The translations under genes were made by a program, and so were the position numbers. A DNA stretch of 64,000 nucleotides from Rhodosalinus sp041365695 (GTDB lineage Bacteria > Pseudomonadota > Alphaproteobacteria > Rhodobacterales > Rhodobacteraceae), in the NCBI RefSeq assembly GCF_041365695.1, contig NZ_JBGFSJ010000002.1:1-64000 (forward strand), in the 5' to 3' direction. Positions 7,641 to 15,513 of the stretch are shown piece after piece (the first letter of the stretch is position 1; the number at the start of each line of letters is the position of its first letter). Below the pieces are notes generated by a model. That model was not told the origin of the DNA and ran no database searches. It saw only the letters and a program-made list of their open reading frames with translations.

Positions 7641-9059
7641 TCAGTCCTCCTGTCGCAGGCGTTCCGCGGTGGCGGTGATGGCGTCGTAGGCGGCGTCCAT
7701 GTCCGCCGCGGTCGTGAAGACGGAGCCCGCCTGGAACCGGATGACGGGCCGCCCGTCGATCACCGTGCGGGTGAGGTAGATGCGCCCCTCGTCGTTGATC
7801 GTTGCGAGCAGCCGCTCGGTCGCGGCATCGGCGTCCGCGCCCGGCGGCGCATGGCGGAAGGTGAAGAGCGAAAGCACCGGCTCCGTCACGATCTCGAAGC
7901 CCGGCGTCTCTCGCAACCGCTCTGCCAGCCCCCGGCTCCACGCGACATGATCGCGGATCATGGCGCGCAGCCCTTCGAGCCCCTCGGCGCGCAACAGGAA
8001 CCAGAGCTTGAGCGCCCGGAAGCGCCGCCCGAGCGGGATCGACCATTCAGAGTAATCCACCACGCCGTCCGCGCCCTGGGTCCTGAGGTATTCCGGCCGG
8101 ATCGCGAGCGTGCGGGTGAGCGCGGCCGGGTCGCGCAGGAAGTGCGCCGAGCAGTCGAACTGCGCGCCGAGCCACTTGTGCGGGTTGAAGACCACCGAAT
8201 CCGCCTGCTCGACGCCGGCCCAGAGCTCGCGGAACTCCGGGCAGATCATCGCCGCGCCGGCCCAGGCCGCGTCCACGTGAAGGTAAAGCCCCTCGGCCCG
8301 CGCGACCTCGGCCACGGCGGCGAGGTCGTCGGACGCGCCCATGCCCGTGGCGCCCGTGCAGGCGACGATCCCGGCCGGAAGATGCCCCGCGGCACGGTCG
8401 TCGGCGATGGCGCGGGCCAGCGCGGCCGTGTCCATGGCGCGGCGCGGCCCCGTTACCGGCAGGCGCACCAGGTTCGCCGACCCGATGCCCGCGATCCAGA
8501 TCGCCCGGTCGATGGAGGAGTGCACCTCGCCCGAGCAGTAGATCCGCAGCCGCGGCGCGCCCGAAAGGCCCTCGGTATTGCCCGCCCAGTCCAGCGCGCG
8601 CTCGCGCATGGTCAGCACCGCCGCCAGCGTCGCCGAGCTCGCGCTGTCCTGGATCACGCCGTGGAACGCGTCGGGCAGGCCCACCGCCTGCGCGAGCCAG
8701 CCCATCATCCGCGTCTCCATCTCGGTGGCGGCGGGCGAGGTCTGCCAGAGCATGCATTGCGGCGCGACGGTGGCCACGAGGTATTCGGCCAGCACCGAGG
8801 CGGGCGCCGCGTTCGCCGGGAAATAGGCGAAGAAGCGCGGGTGCTGCCAATGGGTCAGCCCCGGCATCACGATCTCGTGGAAGTCGCGGAGGATGTCCTC
8901 GACGGGCTCCGCCGCCTCGGGTGGGGCGTCGGGCAGGCGCGCGAGCGTCGCGCCCGGGGTCAATGGCGCGCGCACCGGCCGGTCGCGCAGCGTTGCGTGA
9001 TACTCTGCCGCCCAGTCGGCCACCGCGCGGCCGTGTTTGGGAAATTCGCTCCAGTCCAT
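7641..9059 (-). CDS. PLP-dependent aromatic-L-amino-acid decarboxylase family protein
   Basis: 472-aa group II decarboxylase (DDC/AADC fold). The PLP lysine is in VVFNPHKWLGAQFDCSAHF; HVDAAWAGAAMICPEFR carries the Asp that contacts the PLP ring, and the N-terminal region has LTHWQHPRFFAYFPANAAPAS, typical of aromatic amino acid decarboxylases. Expected reaction is amino acid to amine plus CO2 (tyrosine, phenylalanine, tryptophan or a relative). It lies 62 bp downstream of maiA in the homogentisate operon direction and just upstream of the HpaI-like aldolase. A paralogue sits at the right end of the window. The exact substrate cannot be read from the sequence. Confidence 0.82.
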   Translation of the reverse strand: MDWSEFPKHGRAVADWAAEYHATLRDRPVRAPLTPGATLARLPDAPPEAAEPVEDILRDFHEIVMPGLTHWQHPRFFAYFPANAAPASVLAEYLVATVAPQCMLWQTSPAATEMETRMMGWLAQAVGLPDAFHGVIQDSASSATLAAVLTMRERALDWAGNTEGLSGAPRLRIYCSGEVHSSIDRAIWIAGIGSANLVRLPVTGPRRAMDTAALARAIADDRAAGHLPAGIVACTGATGMGASDDLAAVAEVARAEGLYLHVDAAWAGAAMICPEFRELWAGVEQADSVVFNPHKWLGAQFDCSAHFLRDPAALTRTLAIRPEYLRTQGADGVVDYSEWSIPLGRRFRALKLWFLLRAEGLEGLRAMIRDHVAWSRGLAERLRETPGFEIVTEPVLSLFTFRHAPPGADADAATERLLATINDEGRIYLTRTVIDGRPVIRFQAGSVFTTAADMDAAYDAITATAERLRQED

Positions 9060-9121
9060 GCCGCCTCCCTCCGCGTCGCGCCGTCGTCCCGCGCGGGCCC
9101 CCCGGTGTCAAGGGCGGCGGG

Positions 9122-9757
9122 TCAACCGGGCGCGTGCCGGTCGGGATGGGCCGCGGCGAAGGCCGGGTGTGCGTCCAGCGCGGCCTTCACCTTCAGGATG
9201 CGCGGGCAGTCCGAATAGTCCGCGCCCCAGCGGTCGGCGTTGTAGAGCTGCGGCATGAGGCAGATGTCGGCCAGCGAGACGGCCGCGCCCGTGCAGTAGG
9301 GCGCCTGCTCCCACCGCGCGAGCAGCGCCTCGAAGGCAGCGAGCCCCGGCGCGATGAAACGGCGCATCCACATCTCGCGCGCCTCCTCCCGACCCGAAAG
9401 CTCGACCGCATAGGCCGCGACAGAGACGTTGCAGACCGGGTGGACGTCCACGGCGATCGAGTGGGCGAGGGCGCGGACATGGGCGCGCTCGGCGGGCTCG
9501 GCCGGCAGGAGACCCAGCCCGCGCGTCTCGTCGAGGTAGTCGAGGATCGCCAGCGACTGGGTGAAGCGGTCTCCGTCGATCTCCAGCACGGGGACGAGGC
9601 CCTGCGGGTTGCGCGCAACATGCTCGGACGTCTTGTGCCGGAGCGTCGGCAGATCGACCGGCACCGGGCGGGTGTCGATCCCGGCGAGGGCGAGCGCTAT
9701 GCGCAGACGGTAGCTCGCCGAGCTGCGCCAGAAATCGTAAAGGACGGCCTCGCTCAC
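9122..9757 (-). CDS. maiA: Maleylacetoacetate isomerase (zeta-class glutathione transferase)
   Basis: 211-aa GST-fold protein. The N-terminal thioredoxin-like part begins LYDFWRSSASYRLRIALALAG, the zeta-class position SSxSxR with the usual Cys replaced by Ala, and has the substrate loop DGDRFTQSLAILDYLDETRG. It isomerises maleylacetoacetate to fumarylacetoacetate, the step between HmgA and Fah, both encoded upstream in the same operon. Its start codon overlaps the stop of the DUF2783 gene by 4 nt. A GST of another specificity is possible but operon context makes the isomerase call strong. Confidence 0.87.
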   Translation of the reverse strand: MSEAVLYDFWRSSASYRLRIALALAGIDTRPVPVDLPTLRHKTSEHVARNPQGLVPVLEIDGDRFTQSLAILDYLDETRGLGLLPAEPAERAHVRALAHSIAVDVHPVCNVSVAAYAVELSGREEAREMWMRRFIAPGLAAFEALLARWEQAPYCTGAAVSLADICLMPQLYNADRWGADYSDCPRILKVKAALDAHPAFAAAHPDRHAPG

Positions 9758-9960
9758 CCCGCGGCGTCCCGCCCGGGCGCGCGGGCGGCGTCGAGCGCCT
9801 GCGACAGCACCGCGCGATCGCCGATGTGGTTGGCGAGAAGGAGGATGAGGCGCGCGTTGAGCGCGTCGCTTTCCGCCTTCGTCAGCCCTTCATGGGCGGC
9901 GAGAAGCTCGGCGTAGAAATCGTCCGGCCCCGCGATGTTGGGCGCAAGCGTCAGGGTCAT
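9754..9960 (-). CDS. Small DUF2783-type protein, probable coupling subunit of the flavin hydroxylase (MhaB-like)
   Basis: 68 aa (MTLTLAPNIAGPDDFYAELL...), predicted helical, no signal or membrane segment. It matches what I know of the DUF2783 family, small proteins found beside MhpA-like flavin hydroxylases. In Pseudomonas putida U, 3-hydroxyphenylacetate 6-hydroxylase is made of a flavoprotein MhaA (about 63 kDa) and a small coupling protein MhaB that makes hydroxylation productive. Here both ends overlap neighbours by 4 nt (hydroxylase upstream, maiA downstream), which favours fixed stoichiometry with the hydroxylase. The MhaB role is an inference from size, context and family. Confidence 0.7.
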   Translation of the reverse strand: MTLTLAPNIAGPDDFYAELLAAHEGLTKAESDALNARLILLLANHIGDRAVLSQALDAARAPGRDAAG

Positions 9961-11579
9961 TGGCGCATGTCCCGTGCCATGGCGCGGCGGAGCGCGGCGC
10001 GTGCGGCGCTCTCGTCGAAGGCGGGCCAGCGCGCGGCGACGTGCTGGTCCGGCCGGACGAGATAGACGGCCGAGGCCGCGTCGCCGAGATAGCGCGCCGC
10101 GAGCGCGCCCGAGGGATCGTCGGCGGCGGAAAGCGCGATACACGGGGCAGCGACGCCGTCCTCTTCCAGCCGCTTGGGTGCGTCTGCGTCGATGCAAAGC
10201 AGCGCGAAGCCCCCGGTGAGACGGTCGAGCAGGAAGCCGTTGCCGACGGGCGCGTCGGGGCAGGGGCTGCCGGGGCGCGTGCGCACGGGGCCCTCCGGCA
10301 GCGCGTCGGGCGTGTTGAGCGGGGACCCGTCATAGGTGCAGGGCACGGAGAGCCGCCCCGAGTTCACCAGCGGCCGGGCGAAGGCGTAGTGCTCTGACAG
10401 ATCGAGCACCGCGTCGCGGAAAAGCCGGCTCGTCTCGGATTTCGGCGTGATGAAATCGGTGGAGCGGCTCGAGTTCAGGATGTTCTCGTCCGCGCCGTGG
10501 ATACGCTCGGCGTCGTAGCTATCGAGCAGCCCTTCGGGCGCCTTGCCCTCGATCACGAGTTCGAGCTTCCAGGCGAGGTTGTCGGCGTCCTGAACGCCCG
10601 AGTTCGCGCCCCGCGCGCCGAACGGGCTGACCTGGTGGGCCGAATCGCCGGCGAAGATCACCCGGCCGTGGCGGAACCGTTCCATCCGGCGGCACTGGAA
10701 GGTGTAGATCGAGACCCATTCGAGCTCGAAGGACACGTCGTCCCCGAGCATGGCCTTCAGCCGCGGGATGACGTTCTCGGGCTTCTTCTCTTCCTCCTTG
10801 TCGATGTCCCAGCCCAGTTGCAGGTCGATCCGCCAGACCCCGTCGGGCTGCTTGTGCAGGAGCGCCGACTGGCCAGGGTTGAAGGGCGGGTCGAACCAGA
10901 ACCAGCGTTCGGTGGGGAACTCGGCGTCCATCACCACGTCGGCGATGAGGAAGTTGTCCTCGAACACCCGTCCCACGAAGTCGAGCCCCATCATGGAGCG
11001 GATGGGAGAGCCCGCGCCGTCGCAGGCCACGAGCCATTCCGCCTCGACCTCGTAGGGGCCCTCGGGCGTGTCGAGCGCGACGGCCACGTGATCGCCCGCC
11101 TCCGCGACGGAGGCGACCCGCGTGCCGCCCCGCAGCTCGATCGGCGCGCCCGCGGCCTGCATCTCGCGCACGCGGTCCACGAGGATGCGTTCGAAATGGT
11201 ATTGCTGAAGGTTCACGAAGGCCGGGCGCCGGTGGCCCTCCTCGGGCAGCAGGTTGAAGTCGTAGACCTTGCGCTCGCCGAAGAAGACCTTGCCGAGGTT
11301 CCACCGCACGCCCTTCTCCACCATCGGCTCGCCGCAGCCGAGGCGGTCGAGGATCTCGAGCGGGCGCTTGGCGAAACAGATCGCGCGGGAGCCGAAGCTC
11401 ACCTTGTCGTTCTCGTCGACCACCACGACCGGAACGCCGCGTCCGGCGAGGTCGATGGCGGTGGCAAGGCCCACCGGGCCCGCGCCGACCACGATCACCG
11501 GATGGCGCACCGGCGCGGGCGCGTCCTGGTCCGGCGCGCGGGTGTAGGGGTAAAGCGGCGTCTCGAAGATCTTGTTCAT
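9957..11579 (-). CDS. FAD-dependent aromatic hydroxylase, MhaA/MhpA-like
   Basis: 540-aa class A flavoprotein monooxygenase. It has the FAD-binding Rossmann motif PVIVVGAGPVGLATAIDLAGRG, the GG/DG region WLVACDGAGSPIRSMMG, and the second FAD motif VIFAGDSAHQVSPFGARGANSG. The C-terminal thioredoxin-like tail is also present. The start MNKIFETPLYPYTR at 11579 is chosen because it overlaps the upstream stop by 4 nt; the open frame upstream belongs to other genes. Within a homogentisate operon that contains no 4-hydroxyphenylpyruvate dioxygenase, the likely reaction is ring hydroxylation of 3-hydroxyphenylacetate (or a close relative) to homogentisate, with the DUF2783 protein as partner. Confidence 0.8.
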   Translation of the reverse strand: MNKIFETPLYPYTRAPDQDAPAPVRHPVIVVGAGPVGLATAIDLAGRGVPVVVVDENDKVSFGSRAICFAKRPLEILDRLGCGEPMVEKGVRWNLGKVFFGERKVYDFNLLPEEGHRRPAFVNLQQYHFERILVDRVREMQAAGAPIELRGGTRVASVAEAGDHVAVALDTPEGPYEVEAEWLVACDGAGSPIRSMMGLDFVGRVFEDNFLIADVVMDAEFPTERWFWFDPPFNPGQSALLHKQPDGVWRIDLQLGWDIDKEEEKKPENVIPRLKAMLGDDVSFELEWVSIYTFQCRRMERFRHGRVIFAGDSAHQVSPFGARGANSGVQDADNLAWKLELVIEGKAPEGLLDSYDAERIHGADENILNSSRSTDFITPKSETSRLFRDAVLDLSEHYAFARPLVNSGRLSVPCTYDGSPLNTPDALPEGPVRTRPGSPCPDAPVGNGFLLDRLTGGFALLCIDADAPKRLEEDGVAAPCIALSAADDPSGALAARYLGDAASAVYLVRPDQHVAARWPAFDESAARAALRRAMARDMRQ

Positions 11580-11776
11580 GTCCGGGTCTTCCCTGTGAGC
11601 TTCCAGATCGTCCAGAGCGCGGTGCCGCCGAAAAAGGCCCCGCCCACGCCGACGATCTCGATCCAGGCGGGGCTCGGCCCGCGCAGCAGCAGGGCCGCGG
11701 CGATCGCGCCGAGCCCGAAGAGGGAGAAGGCGAGGCGGAACCACAGCTCGCCGCGGGTGGGGCCGAAGCGGCTCAT
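11576..11776 (-). CDS. Small two-helix membrane protein of unknown function
   Basis: 66 aa starting MSRFGPTRGELWFRLAFSLF, with two predicted membrane spans (about 12-31 and 40-59) and a basic C-terminus KLTGKTRT. It has no family I recognise. It overlaps the metallo-beta-lactamase-fold gene upstream and the hydroxylase downstream by 4 nt each, so it is translated as part of the homogentisate operon. An organiser or transport accessory for aromatic acid uptake is possible but not shown. Confidence 0.75.
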   Translation of the reverse strand: MSRFGPTRGELWFRLAFSLFGLGAIAAALLLRGPSPAWIEIVGVGGAFFGGTALWTIWKLTGKTRT

Positions 11777-12723
11777 CCCTGCAACGCCTCCCACATCTCC
11801 TTGTCGCGCGCGGCGGTCCAGATTCGCGGCGTCTCGATGCCGCGCGCCTCGTCATGGGCGCGGGCCACGTTGAAGGGCAGGCAATGCTCGTAGATCGCGA
11901 AGTCCGAGAACTTCGGGTCGCATTCGGCGCGCACGGCGTCCCACGCGTCCTTGAGCGTGCCGCCGCGGGCCGCGACGCGGGCGGCGGGGCGGTAGGTGCT
12001 TTCCAGGAAGTCGCGCGTGCTCTCGATGGCGGCGTTGACCATCTCGCGGCCCACCAGCGCATCGCCGCGCCCGGGGGCGATGGCGTCCACGTCGAACCAG
12101 CGGATCGCGTCGAGCGTCTCGCCCCACTCGGCGAAATGCCCGTCGCCGCAGTAGCAGGCGGAGTGGTATTCGACGATGTCGCCCGTGAACATCACGTTCT
12201 GGTCGGGGACGTGGATCACGATGTCGCCTGCCGTGTGCGCGCGGCCGAGGTGCATCAGGTCCACTCGCCGGTTGCCGAGATAGACGGTCATCCGGTCGTT
12301 GAAGGTGGTGGTCGGCCAGGTGAGGCCGGGGATCGACTCGTGGCCCTGGAAGAGGCGCGGAAAGCGCTCGAACTCGCTCTCCCAATCCTCCTGGCCGCGT
12401 TCGGCGACCATGCCGCGCGCCATCTCGGACATCACGATCTGATCGGCGCCATAGGCCGAGGCGCCGAGAACGCGCACCGCGTGGTAGTGGGTGAGCGCGA
12501 GATGGGTGATCGGCTTGTCGGTCACCTCGCGCACCTTCTCGATGACCTTGTTGGCGAGGCGCGGCGTGGCCTGCGCCTCGACGATCATCACGCTGTCGTC
12601 GCCGATGATGACGCCCGAGTTCGGGTCGCCCTCGGCGGTGAAGGCCCAGAGCCCCTCGCCGATCTCGGTGAAGCTGACCTCCTTTTCGGTCATGTCGCCC
12701 TGCGACGCGAATGCCTTTGCCAT
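11773..12723 (-). CDS. Metallo-beta-lactamase-fold hydrolase with altered second metal site
   Basis: 316-aa MBL-fold protein. The usual HxHxDH motif reads H79-Y-H81-A-V83-R84 (LTHYHAVRVLG), so the Asp and His that bind metal 2 are gone. The PGHG-type histidine is also replaced (APGRGD, R219). H163 in GRAHTAGD and D182 in MFTGDIVEYHS are intact. This leaves a complete first site and no second site, suggesting a mononuclear enzyme. The start at 12723 (MAKAFASQGDMTEKEVSF) follows fah by 14 bp. I recall close relatives in other Rhodobacteraceae homogentisate clusters. The substrate is unknown; a thioester or lactone formed in the pathway is a reasonable guess. Confidence 0.82.
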   Translation of the reverse strand: MAKAFASQGDMTEKEVSFTEIGEGLWAFTAEGDPNSGVIIGDDSVMIVEAQATPRLANKVIEKVREVTDKPITHLALTHYHAVRVLGASAYGADQIVMSEMARGMVAERGQEDWESEFERFPRLFQGHESIPGLTWPTTTFNDRMTVYLGNRRVDLMHLGRAHTAGDIVIHVPDQNVMFTGDIVEYHSACYCGDGHFAEWGETLDAIRWFDVDAIAPGRGDALVGREMVNAAIESTRDFLESTYRPAARVAARGGTLKDAWDAVRAECDPKFSDFAIYEHCLPFNVARAHDEARGIETPRIWTAARDKEMWEALQG

Positions 12724-12737
12724 GTCCTGCCCTCTTC

Positions 12738-13994
12738 TCAGCGTTTGTAGGGATCTTCGAGCGCCGGCAGCAGCTGCCCCGCGCAGGGCCCGAAGCCGAT
12801 GGTGTAGCCGTCCCCGCGCGCCGCGGCATGAAGCGTGACGGTGTCCCCGTCCTCCAGGAAGCTGCGCGCCTCGCCGGTGTCCAGCGTCACGGGTTCCTTG
12901 CCGCCCCAGGAGAGCTCGAGCAGCGAGCCGCGCTGGTGCTTTTCCGGCCCCGAGACCGTGCCCGACCCCAGCAAATCGCCAGGCGTCATCGGGCAGCCGC
13001 TGGTCGTGTGGTGGGCGAGCTGCTGGGCCGAGGAATAGTACATCTCGCGGTAGTTCGTCCGCGCGATTTCCGTCGCGGCCTCGCCCTCGGGCGCCAGCGT
13101 GACGGAGAGCTCGATGTCGTAGAGCATGGGGCCGGCATCGGCGAGATGCGGCAGAAGCGGCACCTCGCGCTCCGGCGCGGGCACTCGGAAGGGCTCCAGC
13201 GCCGCCCTGGTGACGATCCAGGGTCCGATGGTCGTGGCCGTGGCCTTGGCCTGGAAAGGGCCGAGCGGCTGGTATTCCCAGGCCTGGATGTCGCGCGCCG
13301 ACCAGTCGTTCAGCAGCACGTAGCCGAAGATCATCTCGTCGGCCTCGGCGACCGTGACCGGCCCCTCCGACGCCTGGCCCACCACCGCGCCCATCTCGAG
13401 TTCGAGGTCGAAGCGGCGCGAGGGCGCGAAGCGGGGCGCGGTATCCTCCGGCCCCTTGAGCTGGCCCCAGGGCCGCCGGACCGGCGTGCCCGAGACCACC
13501 ACCGAGGAGGCGCGGCCATTGTAGCCGATCGGGATGTGCAGCCAGTTGGGCGGCAGCGCGTTCTCGGCGCCGCGGAACATGGTGCCGACATTGGTCGCGT
13601 GATGCCGGCCGGCGTAGAAATCGGTGTACTCGGCCACGAGGAAGGGCATGTGCATCTCTGCCCCGGCCTGCGGCACGAGCAGCGGCTCCACCCTGTCCCG
13701 CTCTGGCGCGCCGCGCGCGAGGAGCGCGGTCAGGCGCGCGCGCAGGGCGGCCCAGACCTCGGGGCCTTCCTCGAAGAGCTCGTTCCAGAACGGCACGTCG
13801 AAGAGCGGCCCCGCCCCGACCTCTACAAGGCCCTCCGCCTCGGCGCGGGCGAGATCGAGGATCATGTCGCCGATGGCCACCCCGCAGCGGGGATCCAGCG
13901 TCTCGGTGGAGAAGACGCCGCAGGGCAGGTTGTTGAGCGGGAAGGGGTGATCGGGCGCGTTCGCGCTTTCCACCCAGCTCGGCATCAGCGACAT
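12738..13994 (-). CDS. fahA: Fumarylacetoacetase
   Basis: 418-aa protein with the N-terminal SH3-like domain (NNLPCGVFSTETLDPRCGVAIG) and a C-terminal FAH catalytic domain (FYAGRHHATNVGTMFRG, then the metal-binding region LELEMGAVVGQ, and LLNDWSARDIQAWEYQPLGPF). It hydrolyses fumarylacetoacetate to fumarate and acetoacetate, the final step of homogentisate breakdown. It lies 85 bp downstream of hmgA, with two hairpins in the gap. Length is normal for the family. Confidence 0.95.
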   Translation of the reverse strand: MSLMPSWVESANAPDHPFPLNNLPCGVFSTETLDPRCGVAIGDMILDLARAEAEGLVEVGAGPLFDVPFWNELFEEGPEVWAALRARLTALLARGAPERDRVEPLLVPQAGAEMHMPFLVAEYTDFYAGRHHATNVGTMFRGAENALPPNWLHIPIGYNGRASSVVVSGTPVRRPWGQLKGPEDTAPRFAPSRRFDLELEMGAVVGQASEGPVTVAEADEMIFGYVLLNDWSARDIQAWEYQPLGPFQAKATATTIGPWIVTRAALEPFRVPAPEREVPLLPHLADAGPMLYDIELSVTLAPEGEAATEIARTNYREMYYSSAQQLAHHTTSGCPMTPGDLLGSGTVSGPEKHQRGSLLELSWGGKEPVTLDTGEARSFLEDGDTVTLHAAARGDGYTIGFGPCAGQLLPALEDPYKR

Positions 13995-14024
13995 GGGGCT
14001 CCTTTCCGTGGCGGGGGCGGCCGG

Positions 14025-14078
14025 GCGCCAAGGCTTTTCGAAAAGCCTTGGCGCAAGAGACCTGGGGGTCTCTTGCGC
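14025..14078. repeat. Overlapping perfect palindrome and hairpin between fahA and hmgA
   Basis: A perfect 30-bp palindrome (arm GCGCCAAGGCTTTTC, 14025-14054) is fused to a 12-bp stem-loop (GCGCAAGAGACC / GGTCTCTTGCGC with loop TGGG, 14051-14078). They share the GCGC at 14051-14054, so the outermost pairs of the two structures exclude each other. There is no U-tract on either strand. I have an impression that CCAAGGCTTTTCGAAAAGCC-type elements recur in Rhodobacteraceae intergenic DNA. It probably stabilises the upstream hmgA message or sets the hmgA/fahA ratio. Confidence 0.7.
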
Positions 14079-14079
14079 G

Positions 14080-15435
14080 TCACTTCACGCCCGGCGTTCC
14101 GTCGAACTTCTTCTCGAGGCTGTCCCAGCAGTCGATGTAGTCGTCCTGCAACGGCGCCTCCTTCGCCGCGAAGGCGGTGAGGTGCTGCGGGAACCGCGTC
14201 TCGAACATGAAGGACATCGTGTTGTCGAGCTTCTCCGGCCCCAGCTCGGCGTTGGAAGCGCCTTCGAAGGCGCTTTTGTCCGGCCCGTGGGGCAGCATCA
14301 TGTTGTGCAGGCTCATGCCGCCCGGCACGAAGCCCTGCGGCTTGGCGTCGTACTGGCCGTAGATGTTGCCCATCAGCTCAGACATGATGTTCTTGTGATA
14401 CCAGGGCGGGCGGAACGTGTCCTCGGCCACCATCCACCGCTCGCGGAAGAGCACGAAGTCGATGTTTGCCGTGCCAGGCACCCCCGAGGGCGCGGTCAGC
14501 ACGGTGAAGATCGACGGGTCCGGGTGGTCGAAGAGGATCGCGCCGACCGGGCAGTAACTGCGCAGGTCGTACTTGTAGGGCGCGTAGTTGCCGTGCCAGG
14601 CCACCACGTCGAGCGGGCTTTGCGCGATCTCGGTGACGTGGAACTGGCCGCACCACTTGACGGTGAGGGTGGAGGGCGTCTCCCGATCCTCGAAGGCGGC
14701 GACCGGCGCCTTGAAGTCGCGCGGGTTGGCCATGCAGTTGGCGCCGATCGGGCCCCGGCCCGGGAGCTCGAACTTCTGCCCGTAATTCTCGCACACGAAG
14801 CCGCGGCACGGGCCGTCGAGCACCTCGACCCGGTAGACGAGGCCGCGCGGCAGGATGGCGATTTCCTTGGGCTCCACATCGATGATGCCGAGCTCGGTGG
14901 CGAAGCGCAGCCGGCCTTCCTGCGGGACGACGAGAAGTTCGCTGTCGGCGGAGAAGAAATACGCGTCCTTCATCGACTCCGTGACGAGGTAGATGTGGCT
15001 CGCCATGCCGACCTGGGTGTTCACGTCGCCCGCCGTCGTCATCGTGCGCATGCCGGTGAGCCAGGTGAGCGCCTCGTCGCCATGCGGCACCGGATCCCAG
15101 CGATACTGGCCGAGCGAGATCACGTCCGGGTCCACGTTCGGCGCCGACTTCCAGTAGGGCAGCTCCAGCTTCGTGTAGCGCGAGGAATGCTTGACCGAGG
15201 GCCGGATGCGGTAGGTCCAGGTCCGTTCCGGCGGGTTGGCGGTGAAGGCCGTCCCCGAAAGCTGCTCGCCGTAAAGGCCGTAGTTGCATTTCTGCGGCGA
15301 GTTCATGCCCTGCGGCAGCGCGCCCGGCAGTGCCTCGGTCTCGAAGTCGTTGCCGAAGCCGGGCATGTAGCCCTGCTGCGTGCCTGTGGGCGTGGTGGCC
15401 TGCGTAAGGCCGACGGGATCGGTGCGACGATTCAT
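14080..15435 (-). CDS. hmgA: Homogentisate 1,2-dioxygenase
   Basis: 451-aa cupin-type Fe(II) ring-cleaving dioxygenase converting homogentisate to maleylacetoacetate. Recognisable stretches are GYMPGFGNDFETEALPGALP near the N-terminus, and HNMMLPHGPDKSAFEGASNA plus WYHKNIMSELMGNIYG near the C-terminal iron site. It is the first gene of a minus-strand operon (hmgA-fahA-MBL-small membrane protein-hydroxylase-DUF2783-maiA) and is transcribed away from a MarR regulator gene. Product is cytoplasmic. Confidence 0.96.
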   Translation of the reverse strand: MNRRTDPVGLTQATTPTGTQQGYMPGFGNDFETEALPGALPQGMNSPQKCNYGLYGEQLSGTAFTANPPERTWTYRIRPSVKHSSRYTKLELPYWKSAPNVDPDVISLGQYRWDPVPHGDEALTWLTGMRTMTTAGDVNTQVGMASHIYLVTESMKDAYFFSADSELLVVPQEGRLRFATELGIIDVEPKEIAILPRGLVYRVEVLDGPCRGFVCENYGQKFELPGRGPIGANCMANPRDFKAPVAAFEDRETPSTLTVKWCGQFHVTEIAQSPLDVVAWHGNYAPYKYDLRSYCPVGAILFDHPDPSIFTVLTAPSGVPGTANIDFVLFRERWMVAEDTFRPPWYHKNIMSELMGNIYGQYDAKPQGFVPGGMSLHNMMLPHGPDKSAFEGASNAELGPEKLDNTMSFMFETRFPQHLTAFAAKEAPLQDDYIDCWDSLEKKFDGTPGVK

Positions 15436-15513
15436 GGTTCAGGCTCCTCCCTCCCGAATTCGGTTGCGGTGTTAACGGTTGAATTTGTAACTAACAAGAG
15501 TCGGGAGGACGCG
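15436..15513. promoter_or_regulatory. Divergent hmgA / marR promoter region
   Basis: The 78-bp gap holds an AT-rich island, GTTAACGGTTGAATTTGTAA, starting at 15471 and running to CTAAC at 15495. Its ends GTTA (15471) and TAAC (15495) are inverted, and it contains GTTAAC and GTAAC. It is the only plausible place for divergent promoters and for the MarR operator; the inverted symmetry is only partial, so the exact site is uncertain. The marR ribosome site GGGAGGA is at 15503-15509. Confidence 0.4.
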
